Positions 16,870-25,939 of a stretch of 64,000 nucleotides of DNA are shown here, piece after piece. How positions within the stretch are numbered: position 1 is the stretch's first letter; each line of letters starts with the position of its first letter. Source of the DNA: Bacteroidaceae bacterium (lineage in GTDB: Bacteria > Bacteroidota > Bacteroidia > Bacteroidales > Bacteroidaceae). The stretch covers positions 31,981-95,980 of the forward strand of contig JAFUYM010000053.1 of assembly GCA_017470525.1 (NCBI GenBank). Reading direction: 5' to 3'. The position numbers were made by a program, and so were the translations under genes. The notes beneath the pieces are model-generated. The model was given only the letters and a program-made list of their open reading frames with translations. It did not search any database and was not told where the DNA came from.

Positions 16870-18198
16870 ATGCGTTTTATAAAAGGCTATGACATATCAG
16901 AAAAGAAAAAGAGGGCTCTTACGAATATCGTATGGGCTATTGGGGGCAAGGTGGTTAGTCTGATGAGTGTTCTTGTTGTGGGAATCATTGTCGCGCGATA
17001 CTTGGGTAAAGAGCAATATGGCATCATGAATTACGTGGTGAGTTTTGTCGCCATTTTTCAAGTGTTTGCGGATTTTGGCCTTGACCTTATACAGATACGT
17101 GAAGAGTCCAAGAATCCTCATTTAAGGGATAAAATAATTGGTACTGTATTCACATTGAAACTTTTGTTTGCGGTAATAGCGTTTCTGGCAATTCTTATTT
17201 TCATTTTTCTTTTTGAACAAGATGCGGAAATCCGTTGTTACATCATGCTTTATGCGTTTTCTGTGATTTTGAATACGACATGGGTGTCACGCAATCATTT
17301 TACGGCTATCGTTTGGAATGAGTATGTAGTGAAGACAGAGATTTCCCGAACTCTTATAGGGATGTTAGTAAAGGTTTGTCTTGTGGCTCTTCATCTTCCT
17401 TTGGTGTGGTTTATATGTTCGTTGGTTTTAGATTCCATCCTTTTGGCATCAGGATATACCTTATCATACATTAAAAAGGTTGATTCTGTGAAAAAATGGA
17501 CTTTTGATAAAACGTTGGCTAATTATATGTTGAAGCAATCATTTCCTCTGCTTTTGTCGGGGGCTGCAATTATTGTTTATAATCGCATTGACCAGGTGAT
17601 GATTGCAAATATGATAGACCAAAGCCATTTAGGAGTGTATTCAGTGGCTGTCCGTTTTGCAGAGATTTTAGTTTTTGTTCCGACGATTATCTCGCAAACA
17701 GTTAGCCCCCTGCTTGTTGAGACTCGTCAGAAGAGCATGGAGCGGTATGAGTATCTTTCTGGTGTTTTTATGAATGTAACTGTTTCGGCTTGTGTTATAC
17801 TTGCAATTTTAACATGTTTATTGTCTTATCCGATAGTATATATCACTTTTGGACAAACATATATAGGGGCAGCCTCCGTTCTTTCCATTTTGGCGTTCAA
17901 GGTAATAGGGGATGCGCTCTCACAGACGTCTGGGCAACTGATGATTATAGAAGGAATACAGAAATATGCATCGGTAAGAAATATTATTGGTTGTGTGACC
18001 TGTGTGGTGCTCAATCTGTTCCTGATTAAAAATTATGGGATTCATGGTGCTGCGTATGTGGCTATTATCACCATTTTTGTCTCTGGTACATTATCAGACT
18101 TTTTAATTCCTCCATACCAAAAGATTTTCTATAAGCAGATGAGAGCCGTCTTTATTGGATGGAAGGATATTATTCATATTAAAACATTGCTTAGATGA
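16870..18198 (+). CDS. Oligosaccharide flippase (Wzx-like)
   Basis: This 442-residue protein of the MOP superfamily should flip undecaprenyl-linked repeat units to the periplasm. It shows 12-14 hydrophobic segments, begins with an amphipathic basic stretch and carries the typical first-helix pattern NIVWAIGGKVVSLMSVLVVG with IVARYLGKEQYGIMNYV. About 115 bp separate it from the wzz-like gene, the largest gap in the cluster; its stop overlaps the ATG of the next gene by 4 bp. The region from here to about 25.9 kb looks more AT-rich than the housekeeping genes, as is usual for exchanged glycan genes. Confidence 0.92.
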   Translation: MRFIKGYDISEKKKRALTNIVWAIGGKVVSLMSVLVVGIIVARYLGKEQYGIMNYVVSFVAIFQVFADFGLDLIQIREESKNPHLRDKIIGTVFTLKLLFAVIAFLAILIFIFLFEQDAEIRCYIMLYAFSVILNTTWVSRNHFTAIVWNEYVVKTEISRTLIGMLVKVCLVALHLPLVWFICSLVLDSILLASGYTLSYIKKVDSVKKWTFDKTLANYMLKQSFPLLLSGAAIIVYNRIDQVMIANMIDQSHLGVYSVAVRFAEILVFVPTIISQTVSPLLVETRQKSMERYEYLSGVFMNVTVSACVILAILTCLLSYPIVYITFGQTYIGAASVLSILAFKVIGDALSQTSGQLMIIEGIQKYASVRNIIGCVTCVVLNLFLIKNYGIHGAAYVAIITIFVSGTLSDFLIPPYQKIFYKQMRAVFIGWKDIIHIKTLLR

Positions 18199-19190
18199 CC
18201 TTCTCGCAAATATATAAAGATATAAGAACCCGTCTGTCGCTTCCAATCTTGTTTCTTATGGAGACATTTACCTATTGGATGCGGCTTTGCCGATACAATG
18301 CATCCATAAATACGGATGCCGATATCCGAAAGATGCAATATACATTGCTACGTGAAAATCATACCATAGAAAAAGGTATGTCTATACGTAATACACGTCG
18401 TGGTTTTGGACAGGCAAAAGTGACAGCACTTATTCAACGTCTTCGCCGCTATAATCGAATGTATGGTTCACAAGATAAGTCTTTCCTTGTCTATCCTCTT
18501 TCAACCATCAAGGCATATATCGCGTATCAACATCAAGATAAAGTTGATATTCCCGAAATAGAAAAACTTTATGCTACTCTCTGCAATGAGGCCAATATCT
18601 CTTCGAACACAATTGTGTTGCCTGCAGGAATAGAAAGGGTTTTGGCTACTAATTTGCAAAAAGAAGCAGTTGGAAACTTCTCCTCTTTGCTTTATAGCAG
18701 GCATTCCATTCGTTATTTCAAAGATGAAATACCCTCAAAAGACTTGCTGGAGCAGGCTCTGATACTTTCTTCTCGTACTCCCTCTGCTTGCAATCGACAA
18801 GCATGGCATACACATATATACTTTGGTGAAGATTCACATGAGTTGCTTCGTATGCAAGATGGATGCAAAGGTTTTTGTGAGGATATCCACTGTTGTATCG
18901 TTGTGACAGCAGACATGAAAGGTTTTCTCGGTCATGAACCATTCCAATGTTACATTGATGGCGGACTTTATGCCCAGAACCTTATTAACGCTCTTCATTA
19001 TGTAGGGTTGGGAGCCATTCCTCTTTCCTGTGGATTTTTGAGCAAGAAATTGTATAAGATACAGGAAAAAATCAATATTCCTAAGAACGAGGTAATGATT
19101 GTTATCATTGGAACAGGTGTGATGCTTGATGAAATGAAAATCGCCATCTCTACCCGTAAATCGATTTCCTCTACGAATACATATCACTAA
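18195..19190 (+). CDS. Nitroreductase-family protein in the glycan cluster
   Basis: The C-terminal half (from about residue 160) is a nitroreductase fold: SRHSIRYFKDEIPSKDLLEQ with the FMN-binding Arg/Ser, SSRTPSACNRQAWHTHIYF, DGGLYAQNLINALHYVGLGA, and IGTG near the end. The N-terminal 150 residues are helical and specific to a subgroup found beside polysaccharide genes. These enzymes use FMN and NAD(P)H; no glycan substrate is established for this type, so a role in sugar or acceptor modification is only an inference from position. The start overlaps the flippase stop (ATGA). Confidence 0.85.
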   Translation: MTFSQIYKDIRTRLSLPILFLMETFTYWMRLCRYNASINTDADIRKMQYTLLRENHTIEKGMSIRNTRRGFGQAKVTALIQRLRRYNRMYGSQDKSFLVYPLSTIKAYIAYQHQDKVDIPEIEKLYATLCNEANISSNTIVLPAGIERVLATNLQKEAVGNFSSLLYSRHSIRYFKDEIPSKDLLEQALILSSRTPSACNRQAWHTHIYFGEDSHELLRMQDGCKGFCEDIHCCIVVTADMKGFLGHEPFQCYIDGGLYAQNLINALHYVGLGAIPLSCGFLSKKLYKIQEKINIPKNEVMIVIIGTGVMLDEMKIAISTRKSISSTNTYH

Positions 19191-19202
19191 ATACGTCATT
19201 TC

Positions 19203-20495
19203 ATGCATTTTATTCCACTCATATATTTTAGTTGTCTTACCTATTATTTTTGGCAGAAGCATAAGACATTTGACGTGGCTGTATATATATCAATGTTATA
19301 CGTCATCACGTCATTCTGTGGTGTGCTGATGGTTATGGGCGGATTCCTTTCTTCTGAAGGTGGTGTTTTGATAGATGGTTGGGAGCCTGAATTTGATATA
19401 AAACCAACGATTCTTTATTGTGGCCTCATCACATTGACAATCCTTCCGTTCTCTTTTGTTCGTCCTGAGAAATTGGAAGATATCACCAATGTGCATCGAT
19501 ATATTATTTATGCATTTACATTTTTTGTTTTGCTGCAAGGAGGAGTCATGTATTTTCTTGTGGGCGAATTCGTTTCGGATTTGTTGAATGGTGATTTTAG
19601 ATTTATCAAGGAAGCCCACTATGCAGGTGACATCTCACCGGCTGATGTGAAAATGCTGACGATGCCTCTTCCTATACAAATAATGTATCTTTTAAGTTCT
19701 ATCACTCTACTTGCTCTTCCTCTCTTCTTTTATTATTCTTGTATAGAAAAACGAAGTTTATGGCTAACGTTGCCTCTTCTTGCGGTTTCCATTAGCCCAA
19801 TTCTTCGAGGGGTAGTGGTAGCAGACAGAACGGAAATTATTCATTACGGTTTGATGTTCTTTTTCTGTTTGGTATTTTTTCAGAAAGTCATTACAAGAAA
19901 GATTCGCAAATTCTTCCTTATTTGTAGTATTCCTACAATTGCTATCGGATTAATTTATTTTCTTGCCGTATCCACGTCGCGGTTTGAAGACCAAGATGAA
20001 GGGGCTGAAGGAAGTTTGTTGGAATATGCAGGACAGTCGTATGCCAATTTCTGCTATTTCTATGAACACCACAATAGTGAGTTATATTATATTGAGCGTG
20101 AACTCCCAATCACATCGTATTTCCTCTTTAAAAGTCAATACACAGAGACCAAGGAGGAACGAAGTGCTAAGGAAGGTTTCTTTATTGGAGTGTTTGCTTC
20201 CCATGTTGGCTCATGGATGCTTGATACGGGTCTCATAGGGAGTGTGGTTATTAGCGTTCTTTTTGCAATGATATGCTGTTTGGTTATTCATCGATACAAT
20301 CGAACAAAATTTGATATAGCAGATGTGATGATGCTCTATGTCTTGGGGGCCATTCCAACATTTGGAATATTCTATTACAGGTATTACACTATTGCAACAG
20401 CATTTATTTACGTTGCTGCTGGAGTGCTTTTTCTTTGTTCAAAAATTGTATTCATTTGGGAAAAAGATAAAATAGAAAATACGACATTGGCATGA
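19203..20495 (+). CDS. Candidate O-antigen/capsule polymerase (Wzy-like)
   Basis: This 430-residue polytopic membrane protein has about ten hydrophobic segments and one long loop (near residues 255-330, rich in Glu/Tyr/Ser) before the last helices, the usual plan for Wzy polymerases. Wzy proteins share little sequence, so the call depends on topology and on being the only unassigned polytopic protein between flippase and transferase genes. It is followed with a 4-bp ATGA overlap by the pyruvyltransferase gene. An acyltransferase or another transporter is less likely given the absence of their motifs. Confidence 0.7.
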   Translation: MHFIPLIYFSCLTYYFWQKHKTFDVAVYISMLYVITSFCGVLMVMGGFLSSEGGVLIDGWEPEFDIKPTILYCGLITLTILPFSFVRPEKLEDITNVHRYIIYAFTFFVLLQGGVMYFLVGEFVSDLLNGDFRFIKEAHYAGDISPADVKMLTMPLPIQIMYLLSSITLLALPLFFYYSCIEKRSLWLTLPLLAVSISPILRGVVVADRTEIIHYGLMFFFCLVFFQKVITRKIRKFFLICSIPTIAIGLIYFLAVSTSRFEDQDEGAEGSLLEYAGQSYANFCYFYEHHNSELYYIERELPITSYFLFKSQYTETKEERSAKEGFFIGVFASHVGSWMLDTGLIGSVVISVLFAMICCLVIHRYNRTKFDIADVMMLYVLGAIPTFGIFYYRYYTIATAFIYVAAGVLFLCSKIVFIWEKDKIENTTLA

Positions 20496-21661
20496 AATAC
20501 TATTTCCCTATACATCTTGATGGTGGCAATCGTGGATGTGAGGCCATTGCAAAAGGTTCAGCGATACTGATGAATGAGACGGTTGACCATCTCATTGGGT
20601 ATTGTCGGAATGTGGATTTGGATAAACAATTGGGTTTGGATAGTTATCTGACGCTCATTCCATATCATATTGAGTCCTATTTCATTGATAGATGTGTTGC
20701 CGCTATCAACAAACTTTTTCATACGAATAAGACTTTAGAGTGGAGGTGGCTTTACTTTTATAGAAGTTTCCTGCGTATGATTACGAAAGATGACGTCATG
20801 ATTTCTACGGGTGGGGATATGTTGTGTTATGGAAATAATCAGGTCATTTATACAAATAACTGGTTGCATAAGCGAGGTGTCAAGACCGTGTTGTGGGGAT
20901 GTTCTATGGGGGAGGAAAATCAAACGCAAGAGAAATTGCAGACATTATTTAACTTCTCATTGATTTATGTTCGCGACTCTCTGACATACGATTATTTCAA
21001 GCGTTTGGGATTGAAAAATCTTTGCCTTCTTCCCGATCCGGCATTCATTCTTCCTGCAGAATCTTGTTCCATTCCAAATTGTTTCTCACATGACGAGGTA
21101 ATAGGGCTTAATATTAGCAATTTTGTGATGGGGGGAATGACATTGGATAGCAGGTTCGGTCAAGAAGTTCTTGGTTTAGTAGATTATATTTTGAGAGAGA
21201 CGAAATACCATATTCTTCTCATACCGCATGTGACGTGGAATATTGGAAATGTAAATCAAGATGACCGCCAGATGGCTCGTATTATTCATCTGCACTTTGG
21301 GGAGTCTGAACGAATACATATATTGGATATGGATAATCTCAACTATTGCCAGATTCGTTATGTTATCTCGAAATGCAAGATGTTTATAGGTGCAAGAACT
21401 CATGCCGTCATTTCTGCGTATTCGACATGTGTACCGGCTATTGCGTTAGGGTACTCCGTGAAATCACGGGGTATCGCCAAAGATTTGGGACTTGATGAAC
21501 GTCTCGTGGTTAATTGTAAGAACTGCTCCGAAGGTTCTCTGCTTCGTTCTTTCTTATATCTAAAGGAAAACGAAGAGGCGATACGGGAACATTTGGAGGA
21601 CACGATACCTGCCTATCAGCAAAAGACTTACCAAATACGGGAATATATAGGAAAATTGTAA
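20492..21661 (+). CDS. Polysaccharide pyruvyltransferase-family protein
   Basis: The 389-residue protein matches the polysaccharide pyruvyltransferase (WcaK/CsaB) superfamily: an N-terminal Rossmann-like half with GGNRGCEAIAKGSAILM and ISTGGDMLCYG, and a GT-B-like C-terminal half with YVRDSLTYDYFKRLGL, LIPHVTWNIGNVNQDDR and GARTHAVISAYSTCVPAIAL. Family members transfer pyruvate from phosphoenolpyruvate as a ketal onto a sugar, giving the polymer negative charge. It overlaps the polymerase candidate by 4 bp and precedes the WbsX-like gene by 11 bp. The exact acceptor is unknown. Confidence 0.88.
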   Translation: MKYYFPIHLDGGNRGCEAIAKGSAILMNETVDHLIGYCRNVDLDKQLGLDSYLTLIPYHIESYFIDRCVAAINKLFHTNKTLEWRWLYFYRSFLRMITKDDVMISTGGDMLCYGNNQVIYTNNWLHKRGVKTVLWGCSMGEENQTQEKLQTLFNFSLIYVRDSLTYDYFKRLGLKNLCLLPDPAFILPAESCSIPNCFSHDEVIGLNISNFVMGGMTLDSRFGQEVLGLVDYILRETKYHILLIPHVTWNIGNVNQDDRQMARIIHLHFGESERIHILDMDNLNYCQIRYVISKCKMFIGARTHAVISAYSTCVPAIALGYSVKSRGIAKDLGLDERLVVNCKNCSEGSLLRSFLYLKENEEAIREHLEDTIPAYQQKTYQIREYIGKL

Positions 21662-21672
21662 CTGACAAATAT

Positions 21673-22836
21673 ATGAAAAAAGCAAGAATCATCGCTTTAT
21701 ATCTTCCTCAATACCATCCGATTCCAGAGAATGATCAGTGGTGGGGACCTGGTTTTACGGAATGGATGAACGTGATAAAGGCAAAGCCGCTTTTTCGAGG
21801 TCATGTGCAACCTCGTTTACCTGCCGATTTGGGATTTTACGACCTTCGCTTGCCTGAAACACGAGAACAACAGGCAATGCTGGCACGGAATGCTGGTATT
21901 GAAGGTTTTTGTTACTATCATTATTGGTTTAATGGAAAACAATTGTTGGAGCGTCCATTTAATGACGTTTTGACATCAGGAAAGCCTGATTTCCCTTTTT
22001 GTTTGTGTTGGGCGAATCATTCATGGACGAATAAAACATGGAATCGTAAGTCTAAATTGCAAGCAAATTCCATTTTGATGGAACAGACTTATCCTGGAGA
22101 TGAAGATGACACGGCACACTTCATGTCATTGTTGCCTGCTTTTAAAGACCCCAGATACATCACTGTGGATGGAAAGCCTATATTCTTTCTTTACAATCCG
22201 TGGGGACATACTCGTATAAAAGAATGGCTTCAGAATTGGCGGAAATTGGCAGAGGAAAATGGATTGAAAGGATTGTATCTTGTTTCAATGTGTGATTCCA
22301 CCTTGACATTCAAACAAGAGGCAGATGGAACGCGCACCCATACAATTCCTAATTTGGAGAGTAGTGCAGAGTTGTTCCAGTCGTTGCTTGATATGGGATT
22401 CGATGCTGTAAATTCATTTGGTAGGCGTAGGGGGGAGATGTTGAGTACAGGAAAGTATAAAGACCTTACAAAAACCGTGCTGAGAAAAGTAGGTGTCCCT
22501 GTAGGAGGTGCATCGTACGACTATGCAAAAACTGTACAAGGTTTTTTCGCCCCCGAAGATAGATGGGAGAATGTGTTCCCTACAATCTTGCCTAATTGGG
22601 ACCGTAGCCCCCGTGCTGCTTTGCGGGATGGAATCTATATGGGAGCCACTCCTCAGAAGTTTAAGGCGCATATCTTGCAAGCAATGGACATGATTCGAAA
22701 CAAGGAACCTGAGCATCAGATTATCATTCTCAAATCATGGAATGAATGGGGGGAAGGCAACTATGTGGAACCTGACCAAGAGTTTGGGCATGGATGGTTG
22801 AATGCCATAAAAGAAGCGATTGAAGATGGAAATTAG
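21673..22836 (+). CDS. WbsX-like (GH99-like) glycan biosynthesis protein
   Basis: This 387-residue protein is a WbsX-type protein, a group related to GH99 and common in O-antigen and capsule loci. Hallmarks: the start ARIIALYLPQYHPIPENDQW, WGPGFTEWMNV, GIEGFCYYHYWFNGKQLLE, FCLCWANHSWTNKTW, DGKPIFFLYNP, and the C-terminal KSWNEWGEGNYVEPD. The family has a TIM-barrel glycosidase-like fold although it is often labelled a glycosyltransferase; the true reaction is not settled. It overlaps the start of the GT2 gene by 11 bp. Confidence 0.88.
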   Translation: MKKARIIALYLPQYHPIPENDQWWGPGFTEWMNVIKAKPLFRGHVQPRLPADLGFYDLRLPETREQQAMLARNAGIEGFCYYHYWFNGKQLLERPFNDVLTSGKPDFPFCLCWANHSWTNKTWNRKSKLQANSILMEQTYPGDEDDTAHFMSLLPAFKDPRYITVDGKPIFFLYNPWGHTRIKEWLQNWRKLAEENGLKGLYLVSMCDSTLTFKQEADGTRTHTIPNLESSAELFQSLLDMGFDAVNSFGRRRGEMLSTGKYKDLTKTVLRKVGVPVGGASYDYAKTVQGFFAPEDRWENVFPTILPNWDRSPRAALRDGIYMGATPQKFKAHILQAMDMIRNKEPEHQIIILKSWNEWGEGNYVEPDQEFGHGWLNAIKEAIEDGN

Positions 22837-23608
22837 TGTGATTATTCCAACCTATCATCCGAAAGAATATACTGTTGAGTGTTTGGATTCTCTTAAAAAG
22901 CAGACTCTTGATAGTCAATGCTTTGAGGTTCTCGTCATTCTGAATGGGGAGCACGATCCTTATTATTCTTTTCTTCAACAGTCGTTACCTGAAAATGGTA
23001 AGATTTTGTATTCTCCTGTTGCGTCGGCTTGTTCTTCTCGCAACATGGGGCTTGATAATGCTCTGGGAGAATATATATGTTTCATTGATGATGACGATAA
23101 AATCTCGCCCACCTATTTGGAAGAGTTGTTGAAATGTGCGCATAAAGATGTCATTGCAGCCAGCAATTGCCTCTCTTTTTATGAAGATGGACATACCGAG
23201 AAAAATTCCTATTCACGCGAATTTGAACGTCATGTTGGATTGGGTGTGCAACCTTTTTATCGTCCTAAAAAAATCTTCTCAGTTCCATGGATGAAACTGA
23301 TTCATAGAGATATTATAGGGAATCGACGCTTTAACGGAAGTTTTCCCAGTGGTCAAGATGCTTTGCTGATGTTTGAGATTTCAGATGAGATGGACAAGGT
23401 GCGATTCACTTCGTCCAATGCCATTTATTATTGGCGGCAGCGGAGCAACAGTTTGCATCGAATCGGGCATCTCAAACGTATCTCTAAATACAGCAAATTG
23501 TCATGGGCATATATTGGCTTGTACTTTCATCGACCACAAAAATATAATAGTTATTTCTTCCTGACACGTCTGTTGGCTTCATGCCATGCAATATTGGTGG
23601 GGAAATAG
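22826..23608 (+). CDS. Glycosyltransferase family 2
   Basis: This 260-residue GT-A fold enzyme starts at ATG 22826 with EISVIIPTYHPKEYTVECL, the classic GT2 N-terminus (a TTG two codons earlier is less likely). The nucleotide-sugar region has FIDDDDKISPTYLEEL, with the metal-binding Asp cluster, and later SGQDALLMFEISD takes the place of the usual ED acceptor motif. It should add one sugar to the lipid-linked repeat on the cytoplasmic face. Its start lies inside the 3' end of the wbsX-like gene. Confidence 0.92.
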   Translation: MEISVIIPTYHPKEYTVECLDSLKKQTLDSQCFEVLVILNGEHDPYYSFLQQSLPENGKILYSPVASACSSRNMGLDNALGEYICFIDDDDKISPTYLEELLKCAHKDVIAASNCLSFYEDGHTEKNSYSREFERHVGLGVQPFYRPKKIFSVPWMKLIHRDIIGNRRFNGSFPSGQDALLMFEISDEMDKVRFTSSNAIYYWRQRSNSLHRIGHLKRISKYSKLSWAYIGLYFHRPQKYNSYFFLTRLLASCHAILVGK

Positions 23609-23665
23609 CGTGCAAAGAAAGTTTGTGATAGAAAAATAAGTGTGTTGTCAGAAAAACAATTGTAT

Positions 23666-24724
23666 ATGAGACTTGGATTCACAATCATTTGCTTAGCCTT
23701 TTGTGTTGGTACATGGGCGCAATCAACTACCAAACAATTAAAGAAAGCCTTAAAGCAAAGTACGGAAAAAGGTGTTATGTTTGGTCATCATGACGATACC
23801 ATCTATGGATATGAGTGGGGGATAGATGAAGTGGACAGGAGTGATACAAAAGATGTGGTAGGCATGTATCCAGCAATGATGTCCTTCGATTTACGGCAAA
23901 TCGAAAAGAGGAAGTATAACAAAAAGATGTATGATAAGATGCGGGAGGAAATCATTCGGCAGCATGCTCGTGGAGGTTTTGTTACTATCAGTTGGCATGC
24001 AGACAATGTTGTGACGGGTGGAAGTGCATGGGATACCATTAATAAAGAATCTGTTAGGAGTGTGTTGCCAGGTGGTCCGAAAGCCGATGAATTTTTGGCA
24101 CTATTGGATACAGTCGCTAATTATCTCAAATCGCTTACCGCTGCGGATGGCACTCAAATTCCTTTCATCTTTCGTCCTTGGCATGAGTGCAATGGTTCTT
24201 GGTTCTGGTGGGGAAGTGATTTTTGTACGCCCGATGAATACAGGGCTTTGTGGAAATTGACGGTGAAGCGGTTGAAAAAGGATGGCGTGAAGAATATCAT
24301 TTATGCGTATTCTCCTGGTGCATATATTAAGTCGGAGCAGGAATATATGGCACGTTATCCTGGTGATAAAATCATATCTGTGTTGGGTGTTGAGGGATAT
24401 GCTATCAAAACGACAGGGTCGGATGCTGACCGGCAGAGGTTTATCAAGGCGAGCCGAAAAAGTTTTGATATTGCTTCTGCTATAGCCATCAGAAAAAATA
24501 AACTATTGGCGTGGACAGAAACTGGGACAAAGTTTAATACTGATACTCAATGGTGGACAAAGGCTTTGATGCCTGCAATGGAAGGCTATCCTGTATGTTA
24601 TCTTGTCACATGGCGGAATGGGACGAACAGGGATGATGATTGTTTCAGCGTTTATAAAGGACATATTTCAGAAAGCGATTTCAAACTCTTTGCAAGAAAT
24701 CCCCGTATCATTTTTAAAGAATAG
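23666..24724 (+). CDS. Secreted GH26 glycosidase, beta-mannanase type
   Basis: GH26 enzymes hydrolyse beta-1,4-mannan or related beta-glycans. The acid/base Glu174 is in RPWHECNGSWFWWG and the nucleophile Glu285 in LAWTETGTKF, both in standard context. Earlier motifs are GVMFGHHDDTIYG and SWHADNVVTGG. I start at ATG 23666, which gives a clean signal peptide (RLGFTIICLAFCVGTWAQS); the frame is open back to GTG 23642. Its place inside an export cluster, not a polysaccharide utilisation locus, suggests it trims or releases the cell's own polymer. Length is 352 residues, a catalytic domain only. Confidence 0.92.
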   Translation: MRLGFTIICLAFCVGTWAQSTTKQLKKALKQSTEKGVMFGHHDDTIYGYEWGIDEVDRSDTKDVVGMYPAMMSFDLRQIEKRKYNKKMYDKMREEIIRQHARGGFVTISWHADNVVTGGSAWDTINKESVRSVLPGGPKADEFLALLDTVANYLKSLTAADGTQIPFIFRPWHECNGSWFWWGSDFCTPDEYRALWKLTVKRLKKDGVKNIIYAYSPGAYIKSEQEYMARYPGDKIISVLGVEGYAIKTTGSDADRQRFIKASRKSFDIASAIAIRKNKLLAWTETGTKFNTDTQWWTKALMPAMEGYPVCYLVTWRNGTNRDDDCFSVYKGHISESDFKLFARNPRIIFKE

Positions 24725-24727
24725 AAG

Positions 24728-25894
24728 ATGAAGATATGTATGCTTACACCTCGTTTCCCTTTTCCTGAAAATGGTGGAGACGTGTTACGAATCAATAATA
24801 TAGCCCGCTACTTAAAAGCGCAGGGTCATACTCTGCTATTGATTTCGTTGAGCGATACCAATGTTCCTTGTGTGGAAATGGCTGAGAAACTGTATGACAA
24901 GGTCTTTGTCACTCATCGAAATCACTCTCTTTCACTGGTGAATGGGATTCTTTATATGATGTGTGGAAAACCAATTCAATGTGGTTATTATTATTCGAAG
25001 AGTTATAAGTCATTGTTGAGAGAGGTTGTGCAGAATGAGAAGCCTGATATGTTCATCTCCCATCTGTTGCGCATGACTCCTTATCTTGAAGAACTTCACG
25101 TTGAGAATCGTTCAATTGTTGAGATGACCGATGCACTATCTAAGACATACGCGATGTCTGCCAATGCAAAAAGTGGGGGAATCAAAAAGTTCGTTTATAA
25201 TTTTGAGAAAAGCCTGATTGCGAATTACGAAAAAAAAGTCATCCGTACTTTCCCCAAGGTGGTGCTTGTTTCGCAGGCAGATGTTGACTTTCTGCATGAC
25301 AGGATGGATGGCGAAGGAAAATCTTTATCCATGCATACAAATGGCGTTGCTTGTATGGAGTCAATAGAAGATATGTATAATGTTCATAAGATTTGTTTTA
25401 TTGGCAATATGCGTACGCTTCAGAATCAAGATGCAGTGTTGTTTTTCGTCAAAGAGGTGTTGCCTCTTATCAAGCAGACGTTTCCTTCGATGACGTTTTA
25501 TGTGGTAGGGGCGGAACCGCCTCAGAGTATTCAGGCTCTTGCTTCAGAAGATGTTGTGGTGACGGGTTTTGTGGAGAATCTGGAGGCAACTATTGCCGAT
25601 TCGTGTCTTGCAGTGGCTCCTGTTCGGGTTGCTGCGGGCATTCAGAACAAGGTGTTGGTTGCGATGGGTTGTGGATTGCCTGTAGTCATGACACCTCTTA
25701 TTGCTCAGGCAATTCCAGAGTTGAAGAATGGGGAGAATTGTATGATTCAAAATGATGCAGCATCTATTGCAGAGCAATGCATTCGTTTGATGAAAGAAAA
25801 AGAACTACGCAATACTATTGGTCACAATGGTTATGAAATGGTGCGCCGAAACTATTCTTGGAATGAAAAATTGAAGGGGTACGAATTGCTGTGA
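24728..25894 (+). CDS. Glycosyltransferase family 4-type
   Basis: This 388-residue GT-B enzyme starts KICMLTPRFPFPENGGDVLR, with the Gly-rich loop typical of family 1/4 transferases. The C-terminal Rossmann half has ICFIGNMRTLQNQDAVLFFV, VVGAEPPQSIQALA, VVTGFVENLEATIADSCLAV and the donor-binding region VAAGIQNKVLVAMGCGLPVV, where a Glu is more usual in the EX7E motif. It is the last gene of the plus-strand cluster, 3 bp after the GH26 stop, and faces the WecA-like gene. Donor and acceptor cannot be told from sequence. Confidence 0.9.
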   Translation: MKICMLTPRFPFPENGGDVLRINNIARYLKAQGHTLLLISLSDTNVPCVEMAEKLYDKVFVTHRNHSLSLVNGILYMMCGKPIQCGYYYSKSYKSLLREVVQNEKPDMFISHLLRMTPYLEELHVENRSIVEMTDALSKTYAMSANAKSGGIKKFVYNFEKSLIANYEKKVIRTFPKVVLVSQADVDFLHDRMDGEGKSLSMHTNGVACMESIEDMYNVHKICFIGNMRTLQNQDAVLFFVKEVLPLIKQTFPSMTFYVVGAEPPQSIQALASEDVVVTGFVENLEATIADSCLAVAPVRVAAGIQNKVLVAMGCGLPVVMTPLIAQAIPELKNGENCMIQNDAASIAEQCIRLMKEKELRNTIGHNGYEMVRRNYSWNEKLKGYELL

Positions 25895-25939
25895 TTCTTT
25901 GATTGGACAGCATTCGGAATGGGGTGATTTTGAATTGAA

